The notes below the pieces were generated by a model, which was not told the origin of the DNA, ran no database searches, and saw nothing but the letters and a program-made list of their open reading frames with translations. This document shows positions 32,681 to 44,146 of a stretch of 64,000 bases of DNA, piece by piece; within the stretch, counting starts at the first letter, position 1; every line of letters begins with the position of its first letter. Origin of the DNA: Staphylotrichum longicolle (Eukaryota > Ascomycota > Sordariomycetes > Sordariales > Chaetomiaceae); the NCBI GenBank assembly GCA_019096155.1, contig JAHCVI010000001.1, positions 8,122,001-8,186,000 on the forward strand, given 5' to 3'. The translations under genes and the position numbers were made by a program.

Positions 32681-35054
32681 TCAAGGCAACCTCAGCTCCT
32701 CCCTCCCACCCACCTCAACCGCCCCTTCTCTCCCCTCCCACAAGTACCTCACCCTCAACACCTTATCCTTCCCCGTCGGCGCCGGATCCCAGAACCCAAG
32801 CAGCCCCCTTCCTCAGCCCCGCCGGAATCACCAACCGGCCGCGGTCATCCACCAGCGCCGCCACCGCAATCGTGACGTCGGCCACCTCCTCGGGCGGCGC
32901 GTCCCGCACGCCGTACTTGGCGCTGACAATGACCAGCCCGCCGCGCTGGCGCTCGCGGGCCTGCCGCGGCTCGGCGCCCGTGGCGAGGATGACCGTCAGC
33001 TCGTCCGCCTCAGCGCGGCGGCGGGCGATGTGCTCTTGCAGCTTCTTCTCCTTGTGCAGAGCGGCGGCCTTGGCGGCGGCGGCTGCTGCTGCCGTGCCCG
33101 CTTGTGATTTGACCCCGCGCTGGCAGCGCTGGCGGTACAGCTCCCACGCGGCGAGGGCGGCGAAGGGGAAGACTGTGGTCCAGAAGAGGAGCTTGGTGTT
33201 GAAGAACCGCTGGGCGCGGGCGGCGGTGAGGAAGGGGAGGCTGATGCGCTGGCCGAGGCGGGACCAGTAGAGGGAGAGGTGCAGGTTGCTGGGAGAGAGG
33301 CCGATTTCGAGGCCTGCTTTGGAGAAGCGGCCGATGCGCTTGAGCGCGCGGAAGGCGAGGAAGAAGTCGCGGTGGGTGGTGCTTGCTAGCTCAACTTCGG
33401 CGCGGAAACTGGCAGGCTTGGAGCGGCGGGAGGGGTTTGGCGTGGGAGGGGCAAAGAGGTCGCGGCCGTAGCGGAGGTAGGCTGCTGCGTTGCCTGGTGT
33501 GAGGCCGGTCGAGACGGTCCAGGAGGTGGGTTTACGTTCCTCAAGATCATAGTCTAGAGTTGCGAGGCCTCTTTCGGACGGCTTAGTGAAGGCTTGTCCG
33601 GACTGCATGCCGAGGTCCTGTCTGCCAAAGGCATAGCCCAGCTCGACGGTTGGCGGGTTCTTGAAGACGTCTGTCATTGACGCAAAGCCTCCTGAAATCT
33701 TGGAGAAGTTGGAAAGCTCGCGGCATTCCCTGGATGTCCGGAGGTTCCAGTCACCCCCGTCCGCAACGAGGAACGCAGTGCCGGCGCCGACCCTTTGGTG
33801 AACAGCGAGCCCTAGGCTAGGAGCGAAGTTGCCTTTCCGGGTAAGCAGCTTCCGGGCCGAGAATTCGATGTTGAGGGGCTCATCGCTTCCTGAAAAGGTG
33901 ATGGAGTGGCCTATCCGAGTAGTCGTTGAAGGCTGAGGAAGGAGTTCCAAATCCTGCTCAACGACAAGATCCGGAAGGGCACGCAGGCGAGGCTCCGTCC
34001 GCCAAAAGAGCTCCTGGCGAAAGTTGACGTCCAGAACTGGAAGAAACCGAGACACCAACAACTGCTCCATGCGTCTTGGTCCATGTATTGCAGGCCCGGG
34101 GGGTTGATAACGGTCAAGAAGGAGTGGCGCCAGCTTGAATGGCTCATCCAGGAGTCCATGCGTTGAGCCAGTGATGGTCAGGGTCGGGTCCGTGAGGCGG
34201 AGGGAGTTCCGGATGTCCACTCGGGGCCCGCCTCTGTTGGCCAAGTCCCCGAGAAGAATTATCGCCTTGTCTATAGGCTTTCGCAAGCCCGGCAGACTGA
34301 CAGTCGTTGACTTTCGGAGGGAGATGTCCACTATCTTGAGTCGTGATCTCTGCCGCCTTGAGCTGGGTTGGGGAGACAGCAAAGGCACAGCATCTACCCG
34401 AACCCCGAGGTCTGTGGTTGCTCGAGACTCTCGGTGTGTCAAGAGAAGATATTGCTCTTGGAGCTTGCCCTCGTAGCTTTGGCTCTTCGTGCCGGGGAGG
34501 TCATCCGCATCGCTGCTGACATCCTCGCTGTCTGATCCAGGATCGTCGGCGCCTGAGAGATCATAGCCCAGCTTCCGTGACGGTTCAACCAAAGTCTCAA
34601 ACGCTGCCTGCGCCAGGCCCAGATAGAACGCGGCTGGGCTCTGCAACCGTGGGGGTTGTCTGTCGACTGCCAGCACCTGGATGAGACGGTGTGCTGCGTC
34701 CCGGACCTGGTCAGGAGACAGAGATGCCTCCCTTGGCAGACAAAGCAGCTCATAGCAGTCGCGGTAGCACGAGCCGCTCTCAGGGAACGCAGATGACCCG
34801 GCATCGACGACAGCAGTGTCGTCAAACTCATCGCCTCGAACGGCCTCAGAAGCGATCGTCGCTCGTTCTAGGACAGATGATGCATCATCAAAGCCAAACT
34901 CGTACTCCCTACGCGTCGCGGCAAACTGCTCGCGTAGCGAGTAGCGTGACTCGGCTGGTCTCAACCCGTGGTTTGAGCTGTGGTAGGCCCTGGACCGGAT
35001 AGAGGCGCCGTCGTCAAAGGCGGCAGATGGAACACGACGAGATCTCGGGTCCAT
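32681..35054 (-). CDS. DNAJC11-like protein with degenerate J domain (C-terminal frameshift)
   Basis: This resembles DNAJC11, a mitochondrial membrane-associated factor linked to cristae/MICOS organisation in animals. It is single-exon from the ATG at 35054 (MDPRSRRVPSAAFDD). A J-like domain (about 88-165, CYRDCYELLCLP, later AFETLVEPSRKLGYDL) lacks the HPD tripeptide. A long beta-rich middle region follows, then a Lys/Ala coiled segment (AKAAALHKEKKLQEHIARRR) and the conserved DUF3395-type C-terminal domain (GGLVIVSAKYG). The open frame ends at 32763 with a non-conserved tail. One frame over, after a run of five C at 32804-32808, the sequence continues LLGFWDPAPTGKDKVLRVRY and stops at 32681, as expected for the family. 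A one-base homopolymer indel explains this; the coordinates given include the corrected end. Confidence 0.85.
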
Positions 35055-35773
35055 CCTGGGCAATTGACAACAATAATAAACGAAGCAGAGCAGAATGACA
35101 ATGACAAAAGGAAGACATCGCAAATCCGGGGTCACAGACAGCCTCCCCAGTAATTAAATCGTCGCATAATACTACACCCTGTGATATTGACAGGGGTTGC
35201 GTCGCGACAGACGCGCAGACATCCAGGCGTCTTGTTGACATGAGCAAGCCATGATGCGATGAAGATGCATGGCTGGTTTGTTTTCAAGATCACGATCGCA
35301 GCGACAGTGCTCAGCACAAATTCAGTGCAAGAGGCAGGTCCCAGGCGGAAGAAGATGGGGCGGCAGATGAAGCTGCCCTTCTTTCCTGCACAAGCCTGAA
35401 GCCCATTTTGGAAGTCGCATGTTCAAGTTTCCTCGAGGTCCATGTTTGAAACAGGAAACCTGAACGCTCACTCACCGGGAATCACCTTCCAGCTCCCAGG
35501 ATTGCTCGCCTGAGGCAGGAACTGCGGGGAGGCGATAAGGGTTATCAGGCCAGCGGCAAGCCAACAACAGCGACCCCCGGCCGGGAATCCTGGTCCAGAA
35601 GCGGCTGGCGGCGTGAAACGGGCACGGCTGGGCTACACTCAAAAAAGATGCTGTCGGTGTGCCCCTCACTGGCTCTGCTGACCAGCCTGGCCCTCTTACC
35701 CACGACACCACCAACCTGCATCCTCGACTCGTCCCCAGCAGGCCGTGCGCACCACCGCGCCCACGTCGCAACC
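35055..35773. promoter_or_regulatory. Divergent promoter region, DNAJC11-like / CK2 alpha
   Basis: This is a bidirectional promoter of about 720 bp. No coding frame or distinctive element is recognised. Confidence 0.5.
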
Positions 35774-37104
35774 ATGGCTCGAGTCTACGCCGATGTCAAT
35801 CAGAACATGCCGCGTAGTTACTGGGACTACGACAGCGTCAACATCGGTCAGTTCTGCTCTTGCGCCCGCCTTGACTTCCCTGTTTTGTCGTTGCTTGTCG
35901 CTTGACGCTTGCCGCTTGACGCTTGCCGTCGCCCGTCTGCGCCGCCCGCAGTGCACTGCGCAGCATGGCTAACTCGTCGCAGGCTGGGGAGTCCTGGAGA
36001 ACTACGAGGTTGTGAGGAAGATCGGTCCGTCTCTTTTACCCTCTACATCGTGCAATCGCATCCCCTAACCACGCTCCAGGCCGCGGAAAGTACTCGGAGG
36101 TCTTCGAGGGCATCAATGTCGTCAACTACCAGAAATGCGTCGTCAAGGTTCTCAAGCCCGTCAAGAAGAAGAAGATAAAGCGCGAGATCAAGATCCTGCA
36201 GAACCTGGCCGGCGGTCCCAACATTGTGGCTCTGCTCGACGTCGTTAGGGACTCGCAGAGCAAGACTCCCTCCCTCATCTTCGAATACGTCAATAACACC
36301 GACTTCCGCACCCTCTATCCCAAATTCAACGACATCGATGTCCGCTACTACATCTTCGAGCTGCTCAAGGCCCTCGATTACTGCCACAGCAAGGGCATCA
36401 TGCACCGCGACGTCAAGCCTCACAACGTTATGATCGACCATGAGAACAAGAAGGCACGCCGTCCCGTCTGCACCTGCTTCCCGAATCCCGCCTGCTAACT
36501 TCTCTCGCAGCTCCGCCTCATCGACTGGGGCCTGGCCGAGTTCTACCACCCAGGCACCGAGTACAACGTCCGCGTCGCGTCCCGCTACTTCAAGGGCCCG
36601 GAGCTGCTCGTCGACTTCCAGGAGTACGACTACAGTCTGGACATGTGGAGTCTCGGCGCCATGTTTGCCTCCATGATCTTCCGCAAGGAGCCCTTCTTCC
36701 ACGGCAACAGCAACGCCGACCAGCTCGTCAAGATTGCCAAGGTCCTTGGCACCGACGACCTGTTCGACTACCTCGACAAGTACGAGATCGAGCTCGACGC
36801 GCAGTATGACGACATCCTGGGCCGCTTCCAAAAGAAGCCTTGGCACAGCTTCGTCAACTCGGAGAACCAACGATTTGTCAGTAATGAGGCGATCGACTTC
36901 TTGGATAAGCTGCTGCGGTACGACCACGCGGTATGTGTCATCTGTCCTCCTCCATGACAGTGTCATTGGGCCAACCCGACAACTAACCGATGGGAAATGC
37001 AGGAACGTCTCACGGCAAAGGAGGCACAGGCCCACCCCTACTTTGCGCCCATCCGCGACGAGGCAACCCTGCAGCAGTACCTGGCCGGCGGCTCGCATTC
37101 TTGA
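35774..37104 (+). CDS. CKA1: Casein kinase 2 catalytic (alpha) subunit
   Basis: CK2 alpha is a constitutively active Ser/Thr kinase of nucleus and cytoplasm. There are five exons, 35774-35846, 35983-36024, 36080-36453, 36511-36930 and 37003-37104, giving 336 aa. Hallmarks are the Gly loop GRGKYSEVFEG, the basic stretch KPVKKKKIKREIKIL, the catalytic loop HRDVKPHNVMID, the CK2-specific DWG in place of DFG (LIDWGLAEFYHPG) and GPELLVD. Intron 3 (36454-36510) has good branch and acceptor sequence but starts gcacgc. A GC donor gives exactly the conserved DHENKK-LRLIDWG join. The only in-phase GT alternative (gtctgc, 12 nt on) would insert four residues into a highly conserved segment. Confidence 0.96.
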
Positions 37105-37834
37105 GTCGTGAGAAACGCAAGTCTGCGCCAGCCTTGTTTGTCACGCAGTGTTGTCTCACTCTCAGCATCGGTCCACCTCCCGGTCGTCATGCGCAATTCG
37201 GGCTCCAGAGCCTCGTCTAAGCCGGGTGTCGTTGGCAGGCCGATGCATCGAGAACGCCGAGTCGGGATGGACCTTCGTATACCCCCCCCCACGCGTCGTC
37301 GCACAGATGTAACAGCGACATGGTATTTCTGCCTGCATCGGGCCAAGGAGTGGTGGTCAGGTCAGCCGGAGTTTGTAGTTAGGGGTTTAGTCGATACGGT
37401 GGCGGGAATCAAAGCGTATGGAGTGATTATTCGGTGGACGGGGACGTTTGGTTTTTACTTGGTTATGGCCTGGCATGGGTGGGTTCAGGGGGGAGCAGGG
37501 CGACGGGCTTGGGAAGTCTAGTCTCATGTGCATGTTGTTATGCTCCGCTTCGTTTCACACGAAACGTGTGCAAGACCTGGCTATTGCTGAATTATGGTTA
37601 ATACGCGGCGTTCATTATTCTTGACTCGATACTCTGCGTGCTTCATCTTTCCTGTCTTGCTTCGGCTCTCCCAAAATACCTCAGGCGTTAAACTCCACGA
37701 TAAAATGACCCATAGCCCGACACTGCAATATCTTCACGAAAGCATAATCCCTAAGCCAGATGTCTATCTGATAATTCAGGACCAAACTTCGACACGTCCC
37801 AAACCCGCAGCCTGCACCCACCTCACGGTCGACC
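37105..37834. other. Convergent 3' region, CK2 alpha / SCM3
   Basis: These are untranslated flanks of two convergent genes. No element is recognised apart from a short C-run at about 37281-37290. Confidence 0.5.
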
Positions 37835-40546
37835 TCACAGACAACTAAAACAAAACTCCCTCTCACACCTGAACCCCTCCTCCCCACACCTCCGCATCGT
37901 GCCCCCGGGAGTCTGAACAAGCAGCGACTCGGCTTCCGCGCCCCGTCTCGTCGAACTCGGCGTCATGGGCCCCGCACCGCCTGCACTACCACCACCACCC
38001 AACGCCGACTTCTTCCTACCGTTGGCGAGGACAGTCCGCTTGAGCTTCGAGGCTGCGGCCGATGATGAAGTTGACGGTGCGAAGGGATTGCCGCGACTGC
38101 TGCTGCTCCCGCTCCCCGGGGCGGACAGCGCCAGGCGGACGTGGTGGCCCGCGGGGGTGGAGCGGAGGGTGCCCGGCGGGGGGGCGGGCTTGACGGGCGT
38201 GAGGAAGGAGAGCTCGTCCTCGTCGTCTTCGGGGTCGTTGGCGTTGAAGGGGAGGAGGGAGAGGATGCCCTTTCGTTTGGCGGTGGCTGTCGTCGGGGTT
38301 GGTGTCGTCGTGGTGGGTTCGGTGGTGGTATGAGAGTCTTTGTGGGATTTGGAGCGCCGGCGGCGGGTGGGCGTCTTTACGGGCGTGCGAGGGGGTGGTG
38401 AGGAGTGAGGTGGTTTTGATGGGGATGGGGGTACGGCCGTGCTGGGTCGGGAGGTTGGGTCGGTGAGAGTCGGTGAGGGTTCCCTCGAGACGGGGGCCGA
38501 GTTGGGGCTGGTTTGATCCTCTGAGGGGAGCGGCGGGTCGGGATCTTGAACTTCGAAAGCTGGCGCTGGCGCATTGCGAACGGGAAGGGGAGTCACAGTT
38601 GGTTGGACGAATGGCGAGGTTTCGGGTATCTCCTGGATTGTTGGCTGCCCCATGGAACGTCTTCCACGAGGACCTAATCGCTGGGGTGTTTTGGTAGTGC
38701 CTAGTTCAGTCTTTCTCGGCCCGCCGCGTTCTCCTCTTTTTGAGGAAACTGGTTCAATGACCTCGGCCACATCTCCTCGTTTTGAGTCTGCGGTCGAGCT
38801 GGCGCCTGGTGTGGGCGTTGTCCCGTTGTGTGTATGTTCAACGGTTTCGACCGGTGGGTATGCTGGCCGTGGAGTCTCTGATTGTCGTGACGGCTCCGTT
38901 AAGTCGCTCCCTTGGTGATTCATAGCATGGCCCAAATGGGGACTCAAAGCCGGCGACTCAGCTCGCACGACAACGCCATCATCCCCTTGCGGCAGTGGCT
39001 CGTCCACTGTTGTCTTCCACTGACGGCTTGTTTCTTGCAAGCTCACGTTATGAGAGATCTCACGTAAGGCTCCAGGTCCTATGTTGGTCGTCTTGACAGC
39101 CTTGCTTGGTTTGCGGGACACTCTCCCTCTTGGTAACGCCGGCTCGTCTTCATCCGAGAAGGCATACGCCGGGTCAACAAAGTTTCTTGAAAAGGCTTCG
39201 ACCGGTACAGCTTGTGCCCGTTTATGGATCTCGAGTGCCTTAGCTCCTTTCGGAACAGCTTGGCTTGGGTCAAGAACTTTGGTGATTGTTGAGGCGTCTA
39301 GGAGAGTGTGAGGCTGCATCAGGTCTGCATCGCTAGGTTCGGGCGTAATACTTCTAAACGAATGGATGTCAGGAGGCTTGCTCTCCGGCAGCTCAACTCG
39401 AAGAGCCTGGCCATGTGGTTTCCTGGTGAGTTTCCTGCCGGAGAGGTTGACGTAGACGTTAGGATCCTCTGGGTTGAGCTTAGGATTGCACTGCCGCAGA
39501 GCTGATTGCTGTGGCCGGCTGGCTCCTGTGGGCTTACCGCTCTCTGCGGCGTCCAGACTTTGCCTGGGACCTGCTCTTACTGGCGTCTGCTTTTCTGATG
39601 AAGCCTTTCCAAGCTTTCGCGGTTTGCCGACCTGCACAGCATCTCGACTCTTCATGGGCCCCGGCCCTGCCAGGCTCTTCTTGGTAGAAAACTTCTCGGG
39701 CGGAGGTCGGGCTACCAGAACCTTCTGCTTCACGCAGAGATCTTGTTTCTCTCCCTTGTCCTTCACAGAAGTGGACATATCCAAGAATATGTCGTCCTCG
39801 TCCCCGCCATCCTGCTCGCGGGCAGCACTCAGGGACAACCGGGCTGCCTTCTTCCTCACCAAAGGAGGAGCTTCTCCAAGCATCAGGACATTCTTGACGA
39901 ACGGCGACGGCAATTCAGGGGTCCTCCAAGTCGGGTCGGCGCTTGGCGTGGGAATCGGCACGGGATACTGCATCGGAAAGCTGCCGAAGTGCATCTGGCC
40001 AGGGTACGTCATGCTCGTGAATCCTGGCGACCCTCCCATCAGCGGCGGCGGCCCAAGCCACCCTCCTCCCAGAAGAGGAGACGTCCCAATCTGAGGAAGC
40101 ACCGACACCACAGGAAGCGCAAGCTGGCCCCCCACGCGACTATACCTGTGGTCCTCCCTGCCCCTCAGCAGCCTCTCCTCCTCGTTCAGCGACCCGGCCT
40201 CAGACGCCCCATCCCCACTGTCCCCATTCTCTCCCTCAGCCTCTCCGAGCTCAGCCTCCTTGAGCGAGTGGATGTGCCCATTGTCCACCACAATCTCGCC
40301 GGTCCTCAGGTCGATCTCGTCGCCGACGCCGGTAAAGTCCCTTTCGTACTTTTCAAAGATGCGCTCAAACGCCGACTTGAGCTTGAAGGCCGCAAAAGCG
40401 CGCGACCGCTCGAGGCGGGCGGCGGGATCGCGGCGGGCGTTGACGTCCTCGGGCCGCTCGTTCAGCTCGTCGGCGTCCGGGTCGTCGTAGGGGTCGTTGT
40501 CAAAGGGCGCGGGGCCGAATCGCGGGCGCTTGGTCGGCGGTTCCAT
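37835..40546 (-). CDS. Scm3/HJURP-like CENP-A (CenH3) chaperone candidate
   Basis: This is predicted to be the centromeric histone H3 chaperone. It is a single exon of 903 aa starting MEPPTKRPRFGPAPFDNDP. The N-terminal region (about residues 45-95) matches the Scm3 domain: AFKLKSAFERIFEKYERDF followed by DEIDLRTGEIVVDNGHIHSL. The rest is long, Ser/Pro/Arg-rich and largely disordered, with a short conserved C-terminal block (TPGGTMRRCGEEGFRCEREF) that looks like a Cys-containing motif. The length is typical for filamentous fungi and far above yeast Scm3. The assignment rests mainly on the EIDLxTGEIVVDNGH signature. Confidence 0.85.
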   Translation of the reverse strand: MEPPTKRPRFGPAPFDNDPYDDPDADELNERPEDVNARRDPAARLERSRAFAAFKLKSAFERIFEKYERDFTGVGDEIDLRTGEIVVDNGHIHSLKEAELGEAEGENGDSGDGASEAGSLNEEERLLRGREDHRYSRVGGQLALPVVSVLPQIGTSPLLGGGWLGPPPLMGGSPGFTSMTYPGQMHFGSFPMQYPVPIPTPSADPTWRTPELPSPFVKNVLMLGEAPPLVRKKAARLSLSAAREQDGGDEDDIFLDMSTSVKDKGEKQDLCVKQKVLVARPPPEKFSTKKSLAGPGPMKSRDAVQVGKPRKLGKASSEKQTPVRAGPRQSLDAAESGKPTGASRPQQSALRQCNPKLNPEDPNVYVNLSGRKLTRKPHGQALRVELPESKPPDIHSFRSITPEPSDADLMQPHTLLDASTITKVLDPSQAVPKGAKALEIHKRAQAVPVEAFSRNFVDPAYAFSDEDEPALPRGRVSRKPSKAVKTTNIGPGALREISHNVSLQETSRQWKTTVDEPLPQGDDGVVVRAESPALSPHLGHAMNHQGSDLTEPSRQSETPRPAYPPVETVEHTHNGTTPTPGASSTADSKRGDVAEVIEPVSSKRGERGGPRKTELGTTKTPQRLGPRGRRSMGQPTIQEIPETSPFVQPTVTPLPVRNAPAPAFEVQDPDPPLPSEDQTSPNSAPVSREPSPTLTDPTSRPSTAVPPSPSKPPHSSPPPRTPVKTPTRRRRSKSHKDSHTTTEPTTTTPTPTTATAKRKGILSLLPFNANDPEDDEDELSFLTPVKPAPPPGTLRSTPAGHHVRLALSAPGSGSSSSRGNPFAPSTSSSAAASKLKRTVLANGRKKSALGGGGSAGGAGPMTPSSTRRGAEAESLLVQTPGGTMRRCGEEGFRCEREFCFSCL

Positions 40547-41076
40547 GGTGTGCGCATGGCCGCTCCCAGGCGGAGCGATTGCGGGTTGTGGTTGCGTTGG
40601 TGTAAAAGTACAAAAGTATTGTAGAGGGGCGCTTCAAGACGGGAGTTTCGAAGTCGAGTTCAGTCGAGTTGGGTAAACCAATGGTTGCTACAGTGCGTGT
40701 CGGCCCTGTCGCACACAGTGGGCGGGGCCTCTCTGAGAGGCGGGGCGTTACTCAACGGCACTGTCTGCTGCAGGAAACATTGATCCCATCTCTCCCTCCG
40801 AGCAGGGGACTCGGCGAAATGAAAAGCTTCAAGTTAAAACAAGTGGCTTCTTCCAAATCATCTCATGTGTGGCCCGCTAGTCATATCAAAGCCTGCTCAT
40901 ATACATAATTATGTGCTGACACATTTCCAGGGTTGAGTTGAACCCTCCTCGCCTGGTCAGCATCTCTCGCTTGAGTCGCCCGTCCCAAAAACACCTGGAA
41001 ACTCCCTCTAGTCCTAGTCACGTCGAAATGTCACAATCGTAAAACCCAGCAACACGCCCGCCCGCTATCAGACCAA
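40547..41076. other. Intergenic, SCM3 promoter / VTI1 3' flank
   Basis: This region is upstream of SCM3 and downstream of VTI1, both on the minus strand. No element is recognised. Confidence 0.45.
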
Positions 41077-41884
41077 TCATCTGAACTTGCTGAAGATGAC
41101 CGCAATGATGAGCAGCACTAGCACCGTAATAATGGCAATGGTGATCACCCGATTTGTAGCCATCCTGCAGAGCCACCAGTCAGCACATGTTGCGCCCCCA
41201 TAGACCCAAGGTGAGGAACGTCGTACCTACGAGCGATCCCCTTGAGGCTCTTGATACTACGGTCAACGTAGCCCTCGCTCTCATACAGGACCCTGGTGGT
41301 GTGGTCGATGGTCTCGCGCTGCTGTTGCAGCTGCGCAAGCGTGTTGGCGCCGATGGCCTCGGTCTCGTGCGCCAATGCCTGGCTGGCCTTGAGCCGCTGC
41401 GTGCTTCGATCCAGCCGGTCCGTCCCTGCAACCAGGTTAACTCTGCATCCGAAAAAGAGCAAAGCGCATCGAGACAAAACGCACCCGACAACAACTGCTG
41501 CCTCTGCTCAAAGTGGGCATCCCCCGACGAGGAACCCGGGTTGTCCGTGTACCGGCCGCCAAACAGGGCGCTCCTGTCCTCCGCCAGGGTACGCAGTTTC
41601 CGCCGGTAGCCGTCCACGTCCGTCTTGTAGTCGCGCAGTCGCCGGTTGATGGCGGCGCGCTGTGCTGAGGGGACGTTCTGCTTCTCCATCTGCATCTGGT
41701 CCAGCAGCTCGCCCGTCTCTTCCAGCGCCCGCTCGGCCGCGCTCATGGCCGCCTTTCGCGGCTCCCCCGACAGCTCGGCTATCTGGTCGAGCTTCTGCAC
41801 GAGGTCCGCCTGGACCAGCTGGTACTCGGTTTCATAGTGCTTGAACAGCTCAGTGCCGGCGTCGGTATCGAGCGGGTTGGCCAT
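41077..41884 (-). CDS. VTI1: Vesicle SNARE Vti1
   Basis: Vti1 is the Qb-SNARE used in Golgi, endosome and vacuole fusion. There are three exons, 41884-41485, 41425-41227 and 41164-41077, giving 228 aa (yeast Vti1: 217). The N-terminal three-helix domain begins near ELFKHYETEYQLVQADL. The SNARE helix runs from about residue 134 on (TDRLDRSTQRLKASQALAHE), with the central Gln region LAQLQQQRETID. A C-terminal tail anchor encoded by exon 3 (VITIAIITVLVLLIIAVIF) leaves only SKFR outside. Junctions are canonical GT-AG. It is divergent from ATG6, 691 bp away. Confidence 0.95.
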
Positions 41885-42575
41885 GTTGGGTGGAGCGTGG
41901 GAGTGTGTGGCTCGAGGACTGGACGCGCAATGGTACTCGCGATTGAAAGCCCTTCCTGAGCTTGTCGGAAACAGGAATCAAACGGCGATGGTTAGGCGGT
42001 GGAAAGGCGCAGTTCGGGACCGGTCGGCGATTCGGGGGGTTTCGAGTTCTTCGAATCGCAGGAGGGGGAGGTCGCAATTTGTGGCTCTGTCGCAAACTCG
42101 AGGTTCCTGACTCCGAGTCGCAATATGAGAAGCGCTGGGCGATGGCGTGGAGCTGCCGAAGATGTCGTCAAGTGAAACTCTGTCGATGATGGGAGTTGGA
42201 GAGAAGTTGCAGCGGGTTGCGTTGCCTGCCTCGCCTGCTTGCGTCAACGCTCGGACCAGGCGGTCGCCACCTGACGATCACACGGGGCAGGCAACTGAGG
42301 GCAGGGATCATCCTCAGTGGCTGGGCTCGCTGGGGTGCACGCCAAGCACTGTGGATCAACTCTGGCTGCAGGGTGCCCTTTCAGTTCGGACAGTGTGAGT
42401 GACGTTGACTTCCATCTCATCCATTCCATTTACAACACCAGGCTCCAGCCCGATACAACCTCACAACCTCATCTCATGAAAGCCAGCGGTTGCACTCACG
42501 TTTGAGGTTCAGTCCCAAGACGAGCAGCAGCACAGCCCCTCCACACCGCCAGCCCATGCTTGGGCTCTCCCGGCC
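41885..42575. promoter_or_regulatory. Divergent promoter region, VTI1 / ATG6
   Basis: This is the shared intergenic region of two membrane-trafficking genes. Open frames here have no family features. Confidence 0.55.
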
Positions 42576-44146
42576 ATGTACTGCCAAAAATGCCGTACGC
42601 CGCTCAGGCTCGACAGTTCGCTCGAGGGCCTGAACCCGGCCGCGTACGATCTGCTTGTTGGTAAGCCACGCTCAAGCACTGCTGATGCACACATGCACAC
42701 ATACACATGCACACATGCTCACGGTCTTTCTCCACAGCAACGAACTCACAACAGCCACCAAAGAAGCCAGCTGCCTCCCGCACATCGCTGTCCTCGCTGG
42801 ACCCTGCGAGGAAAGCGACGTATGACCGAGCAGCTCGCAATGGCCCCCCGCCCATCTTCAAGCGCCATGGCGGCCCTGCGAGAGGTGACGGCCACCCGCG
42901 CGACTCTGCCATGTCATTCATCTTCTTGACCGAGTCTCAAATCGCACCCCCAAATCTCGCTCTCCAACGAAACCAGCCGACACTGGATTCTTCTCCCACC
43001 CCTCCGGCAGGCCCAGACAGCCCTACCGACGAGGATGACGCAACCAAGTCGTACGAGATGGAGCGCATCACCAAACTCTTCGAGATTCTCTCAGCGCGCT
43101 CAGATATCGACCACCCGGTCTGTGTCGACTGTACGGAGATGCTGCTAGAGGAGCTGCAAAAGAAGCTCGAGACGGCAACCAGAGAGCGCGATGGCTACAT
43201 CGCGTTCTTGAAGGAACTGCAGGCCAGCACGCCGACGGACGAGGAACTGCGGGCGCGAGAAGAGGCCCTGCGCAAAGCCCAACAAGCCGAGGCCGTGGCG
43301 CGGGAGGAGATCCGGCAGCTGGAGCGAGAGAAGGAGTCGCTCGACGCCGAACTGCTCGCCCTGGAAGGAGACTGTCAGCAGCTGGACGCCCAGGAAGAGA
43401 CCTTCTGGCGCGAGCGCAACGCCTTTGCGACCCGCCTGGCCAACTTCCAAAACGAGCGCGACAGCATCAACAGTAAGTTTGATCACGACTCGCGCCAGCT
43501 CGAGAAGCTGCAGCGCAACAACGTTTACAACGACACCTTCTGCATCAGCCATGATGGCACTTTTGCCACCATCAACAACCTCCGCCTCGGCCGCCTCTCG
43601 GCCAAGCCCGTCGACTGGCCCGAGATCAACGCCGCCTGGGGCCACGCCCTGCTCCTGCTCACGACCGTCGCCGAGAAGCTCGGCTTCCGCTTCGAGGGCT
43701 ACGAACCCCAGCCCATGGGTTCCACGTCGCGCATCATCCGCTTCGACCAGCCCTCCCCCTCGTCCAGCCGCCTAGGCGGGCCTTCCGCCCGCAGCGCCCC
43801 GCCGCCCCCGCCCAAGCGCCACGTCCTGGACCTCTACTCGTCGGGCGACATGCCCCTGGGCCTGACCTTCATGCACCGCAAGTTCGACAACGCCATGACG
43901 GCGTTCCTGGAGCTCGTCCGCCAGCTCGGCGCCTTTGTGCACGCCCAGACCGCCGCCGAGGGCACCCCGCTCAGCCTGCCGTACCGCATCGAGGGCGACC
44001 GCATCGGCGACGTGAGCATCCGCTTGGGCGTCGCCCAGGACGACGGCTGGACCAAGGCGTGTAAGCTCACGCTGACGTGCTGTAAGTTCCTGCTGGCGCA
44101 CGCGAGCAATGTGAATGCCATGTCGAATGGGAGGGCAGGGGTTTAA
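42576..44146 (+). CDS. ATG6: Beclin-1 homologue Atg6/Vps30
   Basis: Atg6/Vps30 is the regulatory subunit of the class III PI3-kinase complexes for autophagy and vacuolar sorting. There are two exons, 42576-42660 and 42738-44146, giving 497 aa. The N-terminus MYCQKCRTPLRLD with its CxxC pair and LEGLNPAAYDLLV is diagnostic. A coiled coil (about 150-260, LEELQKKLETATRERDGYIA) leads into the evolutionarily conserved/BARA domain (NDTFCISHDGTFATINNLRL, EINAAWGHALLLL, and C-terminal CKLTLTCCKFLLAHASNVNA). The 77-nt intron carries a CA-rich simple repeat. There are no frame problems in the 1.4-kb second exon. Confidence 0.96.
42685..42722. repeat. CA-rich simple repeat in ATG6 intron 1
   Basis: Interrupted ACAC/ATGCAC units fill most of the short intron between donor and acceptor. 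Confidence 0.7.
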
